Of a stretch of 12,248 nt of DNA, positions 6,891-12,248 are shown piece by piece (positions within the stretch are counted from its first letter, which is position 1; each line of letters begins with the position of its first letter). Under the pieces are notes generated by a model. That model saw only the letters and a list, made by a program, of their open reading frames with translations. It was not told the DNA's origin and made no database searches. This DNA is from Physocladia obscura (Eukaryota > Chytridiomycota > Chytridiomycetes > Chytridiales > Chytriomycetaceae). The stretch spans positions 1-12,248 of the forward strand of contig JADGJH010001057.1 of the NCBI GenBank assembly GCA_027596945.1. The letters run 5' to 3'. The position numbers were made by a program, and so were the translations under genes.

Positions 6891-8432
6891 TATCACCACC
6901 CAAGCTTCTGGAAACAAATTTCAGCAGAGATTCCACGCTGGTGAACGTTTTCGCGTCTACTACTACTGTTACTGCAAGCGTGGATTCTCAGGATGAAATA
7001 AAGACGGAAACAGCAAGGTCATACAACCATCCGTCTACTGAAACTGTCCCTCGCAAATCAAAATCAAAAGCAATGGTTTTCACAGCAGTTAACGGTGATA
7101 GTGATTCGCAATTGCTTCGCGGCAATAATAACGGCTTTGCTGAGTCGAAACAGTCTCGGCTGCCTCTTCCTCCAAACAATACCTCAGTTAGCTCGAAACA
7201 AAAGACCTCTTTTTCATCCATGCTGCGTCGAAGTATGTTTTATCTCATTGTTGAAAAGAGAAAGGATGCTCGTTAATTTCGAAAAATAATGTTCAGGAAT
7301 GAAATCCTTGGCAAATATTTTATTACCGGCAGCCACCAATACTCACCAAACCAGCCGCAGCTCCCACCGCCACGAATCAACTTTCAAACGAAAATTCACT
7401 CTATGGGAATTCAATACCTCAGACAAAGTCAACGGCTTCAAAGTCGAAATCACTCACAAGGAACGGGAAATCGAAGACAATGATGGTTATGAAGAACGCC
7501 AAATCAAAACGGAATTTGCGCATGAAGAACACGAGGCACATGCTTTCTCACAGTATTTCGTCAAAGACGTTGAAACCGATAAATTAAAATACGAAGCTGA
7601 CGGCGCGAAAGGATCCGAGAACGATATTGCGGGTGATATTATTGGTGAAATGCCTATTGTTGAAGGAACGTTGGAACGTGTTGGCACGTTTGTAAAAGAT
7701 GCCGCTGAAGCGTTCGTGCAACCTGAAGAAAGCGAAGCAAAAGATCCAGCAACTGTTGCAAACTCTAAAGCAGTAATGGCTGCGATTACTGCCGAAAAAG
7801 TGTTGGAAAATGTTGCGAAAGATGTTGATCCGCTTTCCAAAGGAATCACTCAAATTGCAAAAGGCGATGTTGTTGGTGGCACAGAAGTGTTGACTCAAGA
7901 ATCAGCACAAATTGGCGCCGATGTTGTTGTTCCAGTTGTTGATGCTGTCGGTGACCCGAGTTCGGCGATTGCAAGTGAAGTGGACAAGCTTGCTCCAGAA
8001 CTGGTTAAAGGTGTTGGAGCCGCGACTGACAGCATTGGAAATATTGTTGAGAAAAAGACAGCAGCGGGTGTTGGGCCACTGGTTGATACTCCCCAACAAA
8101 CTGATGTCGATAGAAGTAGTCCAAATACTGTTGCTATTGCGTCGGCAACTACAGCTAGGCATGCAACGCCGCCGATAGCAATTGCACATGATACCACATC
8201 TGTACCTGCGACTAGTGCCTCGCCGTCTGCAGAAATTGCCCAATCAGTCAGCATTAACTCCACTATTGCAACTGATGCCCCAAAAAGTGATCAAAATATA
8301 CTGGATATTGCTCACAGTATTGTAGATGCCGTGAACAATGTAAAAGCGCATTATGACGCCAATTCGGCTACCACTCTTGAAATTGAGCGTTTGGCAGTTT
8401 TAATGCTCAAACAGCTCCTGTCGGCAAACTAG
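6872..8432 (+). CDS. Gene B: second tandem paralogue, two exons (unrecognised family)
   Basis: Two open frames join through a canonical intron: exon 1 is 6872-7232 and exon 2 is 7297-8432. The splice is phase 1 and makes one Arg codon, giving 498 residues. The second ATG (6881) has the same ACAATGGA context as gene A and may be the true start (495 residues). Residues 1-120 are polar and Ser/Thr-rich, with a basic PRKSKSK patch. From residue 146 (HESTFKRKFTLWE) the protein aligns with gene A. By eye about two-thirds of the core is identical, including EAFVQ, AKDVDPL, IAKGD, QIGADVVVPVVDAV, EVDKLAPELVK and IERLAVLMLKQLL. Differences are loss of the His and Thr tracts, about 31 extra charged residues after TLWE, and a small deletion that blurs the first GD-GG motif. 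Function unknown. Confidence 0.8.
7233..7296 (+). other. Intron of gene B (64 nt)
   Basis: The donor GTATGT is the fungal consensus and the acceptor is TGTTCAG. TTAAT upstream of the acceptor could be a branch site. Unspliced, the upstream frame ends at TAA inside the intron. Spliced, A plus GA forms an Arg codon and the paralogue-like frame continues. Confidence 0.8.
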
Positions 8433-8479
8433 AATGATTGAACAAGAAGAATGGTGGTAGTTTGATTCTATGAAGTAAA

Positions 8480-8491
8480 AATAAAAATAAA
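8480..8491 (+). terminator. Candidate poly(A) signals of gene B
   Basis: AATAAA occurs at 8480-8485 and 8486-8491, 48-54 nt past the gene B stop and only 10-20 nt before the next ATG. The 3' end of gene B and the 5' end of the membrane gene therefore share this short spacer. Confidence 0.45.
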
Positions 8492-8500
8492 ATTTAAAAA

Positions 8501-11263
8501 ATGAGCAATAATAAAGCACCTGATGAAGTCACTGATTCATCGTCGAGTCCAAAATACGAATCGAAATCAGCACTTCTCTTATCAAAATCTAAGAGCTTGT
8601 CCCTTATGCCGGGACAAAAACTTACTCTACTCGATGAGCAAGTTCCAACACTTCCTGTTCGGCAAGTTACATCCACACAGCGGCTCACATTTGCCGATAA
8701 TGTTACAAATGATCTTGACAGTCATACGTCATTTCATCAGCAAATACCTCACAGCATCATGAAATCTCCAAATACACATAACAAACAAGTATTGTCGTTG
8801 TCAATGGAAACTTCTGTTGGCCGTTTAAACGTACACAGGGCAGGTTCCATCAAAAAGACAAGCATAATTTCACAAATCAACAGCAGCAACGCGCTCGGCC
8901 TTAATACAGCAGTACTAAGCGTTGGTGGGCTGATGCCGTCTTTGAGCCGAGAAAACAGCCAACAACGAGCTTATTCGATGGGCAGTTGCAAAGAAGAACT
9001 GCCGGCAACAGAAATACCAGAATTGTCACCGAAAAGCTCGTATCGGAAGGGTGCGAATGCTGTTTTTACCGCGACGCGTCCAGCCGTCGTTGACGACGAA
9101 AGCAACGACGCGTTCAGTTTTGCCAGCAGCGGCGACGTCAACGGCCGATTCGCAAAACACTCGCCGTCTTCAAAACGCAAGAAATCCGGAATTGCCGCGG
9201 TGACAAATTTTTCCAAACGCCCGCAGCGATACGCGAGTTTTCACCGCAAACTGTCGCTGTTTGGCGGAGGAAACAGGCGCCACTCCACAGAACCCGCCGA
9301 ATCACTGCGTCTGAAGTCTGAATCGGCGTCTCCTCCGCTAGAAATGCACGCGTCAGTTGTTTCGGCGAGAACGAGCAACGCGCTCAAAAATGCACATTCG
9401 TTTGGAAGCAGTGTGAATATCTCTACAGACCTTTTGGGAAGGGTTTTGAATCTCTATGAATCTTATAAGCAGCGCGTTGTTGGTACCGCAGTGTATCAGT
9501 ATGTTTATGCGTGTGTCATGTCGACGCGTCTGCAGATTTATTTGCTTACGGTGATTCATACGGCGGATTTGCTTTTTGTCGTAGTTTTGGTAGTATTTTT
9601 TGGCGGTTTTTGTTGTTTTATGACTTTAAAATTATTTTTTTCACAGATTTGGTTTATTGCTGGAAAGACGTTATCGAGCATCAGGTACTATAATCTAATC
9701 CATGAAGTTCTCGGCTTGCTTGGAAAAGTAGGTATGGCTACTGGATTTGTCTCGTCGCAGTTAATTGCCAAGGAATATACCGCAAAGAGTCTCATCAGGA
9801 AGGGCAAAGGAATAACGCTTGACAAAGTGGCGCTTCAACCAACTGCATTTGCTCCCGAGGAAGGAAGCAGTATACGCCGATTGTTTTTGGCTTCATTGTT
9901 TCTTGTTGAGGGTGCAATGTGGTTCTTGATTTTGAATATGAAATGGGTAATACCTTATCTTAGTGGTCTTTTTCTGTGTTCAAAAATTTTTTTTCTTTTT
10001 TTTTGTCAACAGACGGCTATAAGCACTGAATTGGGTATATTCCCCTGCATTCCCGCAACATACCCAAACACACCAATAATTCTCGCCGACCTCCCTGGCT
10101 TTCTCGAAGGCGATGCATCGCTTTCGGTAATCTACAATTACGGGCTTCCTCTCGCCGACGGCCTAATTGGAGGTTGGGCTGCTTGGCCACAATCCGCGCC
10201 ATCCGCAAAATTCGCCGTTGAAGGCACCGGAATCGTCTATGCATACTCTATCGCATGCGGGGACCTCAGAGCCGCCGAAAACCAGACAAAAATTTCCGGC
10301 ATACAGATAAACTTACTCGAATCTCAGCTGTGGACAGACTTGTATTATGCGGAAGTGCAGGTTCTGCTTCCCGCGGGGTTGCATAATTGGAATGGAGCAG
10401 TAGATCAAGTTGTGTCGCAGAAATGCGTCATGCAATATGTCACAGGGGACGGCGAGATTGCGTTCACGTTTTTCGCGGATGAGTGGTTGATGGTTACTGG
10501 CGGGCAAATGAATAGTATCACGCTCAACGATGGCGAACATAGTAGTAGTATCGTTGTGACGCAAAATATGGCAGGGCAGCAGTACTTTTTTGACGATATT
10601 ACACCATTCATGGGTCCAGCAACTAAACATGCGTCAACGATAATGACATGGTTCTCGCAAGTGTTTACAGCATGCACGAACGGAACCAGTTACCCGCCAA
10701 CACAATCCGGCAGCGTCGCGAGCTTGTTCCAATGGGGCCACAGCACCTCGAATATTTTCGCCCAAGAAATATACGACGTGAATTCTACATGGGAAGGCCT
10801 CGCGGGCGCTGTGGGCAGCATGTCGCATTACCTCATGATGCAATATAACGGCAGCGCGTCTGCAAACTGCTCGTATTTCGGTATCCAGCAAGCAGGTGTC
10901 CTCAACATCCCAAATGCCGTCGGAACAACTGTCCTATCGGCAGTTCTACTGTCGTTTGTACTACAAACCATGCAGCTGATACTCTGGGCGCTCACGTCTG
11001 GGGGCAGTGCAGCGACGGACAGGGTTGTGCGAATTCTTGATTCTCCATTGTTGTTACTCTTTTACCTGCGGCGCGCGGTTACACCGCTTATCGGGGATAT
11101 CAAGAGCGGGGATCATTCGACGCGTGCGATTCGTGCGCACATGAAAAAGATTTCGGTCAGGCTTGGAGAAGCGAAAGCTACACGTGGCGAGCCGATTGGC
11201 ACTTTAATCATTTCGGATCCGAGGAATGTGCTGGCGATGAGCGAGAAACGGGAATACTATTGA
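8501..11263 (+). CDS. Multi-pass membrane protein with phosphosite-rich tail and glycosylatable ectodomain (unrecognised)
   Basis: Exons are 8501-9580, 9647-9946 and 10013-11263, giving 876 residues. Unspliced, the frame is still open (920 residues). Residues 1-335 are polar and Ser-rich with basic patches (SSKRKKS, KRPQRYASFHRKLS, RRHST), suiting a cytosolic, phosphorylated region. RLTFADNV (61-68) resembles a PP1-docking RVxF motif. Hydrophobic segments lie at about 345-368, weakly at 380-401, and at 439-460. Residues 461-784 have five Cys and five N-glycosylation sequons (NQT, NGT, NST, NGS, NCS), suggesting a lumenal or extracellular domain. A strong segment at about 785-811 is followed by a basic tail ending EKREYY. 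There is no signal peptide and no transporter, kinase or cyclase motif. The start has A at -3 and lies 68 nt after gene B. Receptor-like or cell-surface roles are guesses. Confidence 0.8.
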   Translation: MSNNKAPDEVTDSSSSPKYESKSALLLSKSKSLSLMPGQKLTLLDEQVPTLPVRQVTSTQRLTFADNVTNDLDSHTSFHQQIPHSIMKSPNTHNKQVLSLSMETSVGRLNVHRAGSIKKTSIISQINSSNALGLNTAVLSVGGLMPSLSRENSQQRAYSMGSCKEELPATEIPELSPKSSYRKGANAVFTATRPAVVDDESNDAFSFASSGDVNGRFAKHSPSSKRKKSGIAAVTNFSKRPQRYASFHRKLSLFGGGNRRHSTEPAESLRLKSESASPPLEMHASVVSARTSNALKNAHSFGSSVNISTDLLGRVLNLYESYKQRVVGTAVYQYVYACVMSTRLQIYLLTVIHTADLLFVVVLVVFFGGFCCFMTLKLFFSQIWFIAGKTLSSIRYYNLIHEVLGLLGKVGMATGFVSSQLIAKEYTAKSLIRKGKGITLDKVALQPTAFAPEEGSSIRRLFLASLFLVEGAMWFLILNMKWVIPYLSGLFLCSKIFFLFFCQQTAISTELGIFPCIPATYPNTPIILADLPGFLEGDASLSVIYNYGLPLADGLIGGWAAWPQSAPSAKFAVEGTGIVYAYSIACGDLRAAENQTKISGIQINLLESQLWTDLYYAEVQVLLPAGLHNWNGAVDQVVSQKCVMQYVTGDGEIAFTFFADEWLMVTGGQMNSITLNDGEHSSSIVVTQNMAGQQYFFDDITPFMGPATKHASTIMTWFSQVFTACTNGTSYPPTQSGSVASLFQWGHSTSNIFAQEIYDVNSTWEGLAGAVGSMSHYLMMQYNGSASANCSYFGIQQAGVLNIPNAVGTTVLSAVLLSFVLQTMQLILWALTSGGSAATDRVVRILDSPLLLLFYLRRAVTPLIGDIKSGDHSTRAIRAHMKKISVRLGEAKATRGEPIGTLIISDPRNVLAMSEKREYY
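9581..9646 (+). other. Intron 1 of the membrane gene (66 nt, stop-free)
   Basis: GTAGTT donor, a long T-rich tract, then TTTTTTTCACAG acceptor; phase 0. The translated insert is all Val/Phe/Leu/Gly with no stop, and the sharp fall in GC marks it as an intron. A donor nine bases downstream (GTAGTA at 9590) would also keep the frame. Confidence 0.7.
9947..10012 (+). other. Intron 2 of the membrane gene (66 nt, stop-free)
   Basis: GTAATA donor, T-rich tract and TTTGTCAACAG acceptor; phase 0. Like intron 1 it is exactly 66 nt with no in-frame stop. Retention would insert 22 hydrophobic residues just after the third membrane segment. Confidence 0.75.
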
Positions 11264-11264
11264 A

Positions 11265-11281
11265 AATAAATTTGAAATAAA
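11265..11281 (+). terminator. Candidate poly(A) signals of the membrane gene
   Basis: AATAAA occurs at 11265-11270, just after the TGA stop at 11261-11263, and again at 11276-11281, with more A/T-rich variants following. The convergent gene stops at 11304, so the two 3' UTRs very probably overlap. Confidence 0.5.
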
Positions 11282-11303
11282 AATTAAAATAAAAAAGGGT
11301 TTT

Positions 11304-12015
11304 TTAATAAGAAACTGCAGATGGAAGAATCAACGCGTATCCAACAGAACCAATAATGTGTTGTCGTTGCTTTTCGCCGTCATCACACAAAATCGCAATA
11401 ATTGTCAACGCGAATTCAAAGCAAGTTCCAGGCCCTCGACTCGTTACAAAGTTTCCATCGACAACAACGCGATCCTCGGAATATTTGTACTGCGCGCCGA
11501 GTTTATCCTCAAAGCCAGGATAACTCGTCACTCGGCGACCGTGGAATACTTTGGCGCTGGCTAATGCAATTTGCGCTGCGCATACTGCGGCGACGAGTTT
11601 ATTTTGTTTGGCTACAGTGTTGCTTTCTTTTCAACTTGTCTGAAAACGATTATATTACGGCACCTGCAAAAGCGGTTGCGCCGCCGAGACCGCCCGGCAG
11701 CATGATCGAATCAAAGATTGATGTTTCCAAACCAGTGAGCTGCGTATCAGCGATAATTCGAACTCCGCGCAAACATTTCACAAAATTTGCGTTCTCTATC
11801 GATGCATTCGCGGAGTCCGAGGCGGTTTCCGGTTGCGCTGGTGCCACTTTTGCGAGTGTTACATGTAACTGTTTTCCCCCGAAAATTTTTCAGATTTTTA
11901 CTGAAGGATTGAAAAGAGTTACCTGTGCGCGGCGAAGGACGTCAACGATAATTACGGTTTCCATTTCTTCGCTTCCGTCTGCGCACAGCACGAGAACATT
12001 CTTGGTTTGTGACAT
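11304..12015 (-). CDS. DJ-1/PARK7-family protein (DJ-1/PfpI superfamily), three exons
   Basis: The protein starts MSQTKNVLVLCADGSEEMET (ATG at 12015-12013), matching the DJ-1 N terminus with its conserved Glu (here E19). Exon 1 is 11923-12015 and exon 2 is 11664-11868, with IFDSIMLPGGLGGA. Exon 3 ends at 11304 and starts at 11611 or 11626. It carries the nucleophile elbow KLVAAVCAAQIAL, with the redox Cys at about residue 110-115, then VTSYPGFEDKLG and the family hallmark TSRGPGTCFEFAL. The length is 201 or 206 residues, against about 189 for human DJ-1. The site of human His126 is Tyr here. The family responds to oxidative stress; glyoxalase and deglycase activities have been reported and are debated. 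Probably cytosolic, with no signal peptide. The stretch between PGGLGGA and KLVAAVCA is shorter than in relatives, so the exon 2-3 junction needs checking. Confidence 0.92.
11612..11663 (-). other. Intron 2 of the DJ-1 gene (52 nt, boundaries uncertain)
   Basis: Stops in frame after FAGAVI require an intron. The only frame-preserving choice I found uses a GTGCCG donor at 11663. The acceptor is TGTAG at 11612 (52 nt) or GAAAAG at 11627 (37 nt). The best-looking acceptor, TTTTCAG, leaves only 24 nt and the wrong frame downstream. Confidence 0.5.
11869..11922 (-). other. Intron 1 of the DJ-1 gene (54 nt)
   Basis: GTAACT donor and AAAACAG acceptor on the minus strand, phase 0. It contains an in-frame TGA, and its removal joins DVLRRAQ to LHVTLAKVAP, the expected DJ-1 continuation. 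Confidence 0.85.
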
Positions 12016-12248
12016 TTTGAAAATATTTTCTCTTCAGGAAATTAGCAGGAATATACCCAAAACGCACTAAAGAAAAAGAAAAAAGAGTTGATGAACAGAA
12101 TGATCAATTAAAAATTAAAATAAAGAACCAATTATTTTGCAACAAAAATTCAAATGTCACAACAAAAAAATACATTGTTGATATCAGTTTTATTGCACAA
12201 GCAACTGACCTAAAAAAAATGAAACCACAAATATTGGAGATGCTAAAC
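12016..12248. other. Upstream region of the DJ-1 gene
   Basis: AT-rich, with a purine-rich run at about 12070-12088 and ACCAATT at 12128-12134 (CCAAT-like on the plus strand). A 19-codon plus-strand ORF at 12154-12213 starts MSQQKNTLL. AATAAA on the minus strand (plus 12189-12194) could belong to a minus-strand gene beyond the window. No gene can be supported. Confidence 0.4.

Noticed and set aside
8501..11263. A single uninterrupted 920-residue protein
   Set aside because: The two T-rich segments at 9581-9646 and 9947-10012 have intron ends and sharply lower GC than their flanks; an 876-residue spliced product is more likely, though retention remains possible.
11402..12070. 222-residue plus-strand frame over the DJ-1 gene
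   Set aside because: The opposite strand carries clear DJ-1 motifs in spliced exons; this frame has no recognisable domain.

Overview
The window looks like nuclear DNA of a fungus. Short spliceosomal introns (54-66 nt) with GTATGT/GTAA-type donors, AATAAA-type poly(A) signals, compact genes with moderate GC and AT-rich spacers all fit. An early-diverging, chytrid-like lineage is my guess; no marker gene in the window proves it.

Layout. (1) Positions 1-56 hold the last codons of a Gly/Tyr-rich protein, probably an RNA-binding protein. (2) Positions 57-2020 are AT-rich and essentially gene-free, with a broken minus-strand reading frame (1031-1360) directly beside a telomere-like CCCTAACCCTAA. 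(3) Positions 2020-4035 are a transposon graveyard. Two decayed copies of one unrecognised coiled-coil ORF face each other as an imperfect inverted repeat. Between them lies a heavily deleted minus-strand Ty1/copia reverse transcriptase/RNase H remnant. (4) Positions 4036-5222 are mostly non-coding, with a doubtful small ORF (4821-4955) whose frame continues beyond a TAG.

(5) Positions 5223-8432 hold a tandem pair of paralogous genes of a family I do not recognise. Gene A (415 aa) is intronless, with Thr and His tracts at its N terminus. Gene B (about 495-498 aa) has two exons. They share a conserved Ala/Val/Gly/Lys-rich core and a conserved C-terminal helix. (6) Positions 8501-11263 encode an unrecognised multi-pass membrane protein with a long Ser-rich, probably phosphorylated cytosolic N terminus and a glycosylatable ectodomain. 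It carries two introns, each exactly 66 nt, phase 0 and stop-free. (7) Positions 11304-12015 on the minus strand encode a DJ-1/PARK7-family protein in three exons, tail-to-tail with the membrane gene and only 40 bp away. (8) Positions 12016-12248 are its upstream region.

The only gene with a confident biochemical identity is the DJ-1 homologue. The best candidates for something undescribed are the A/B paralogue family and the adjacent membrane protein. Their tight spacing is suggestive, but nothing in the sequence proves that they work together.
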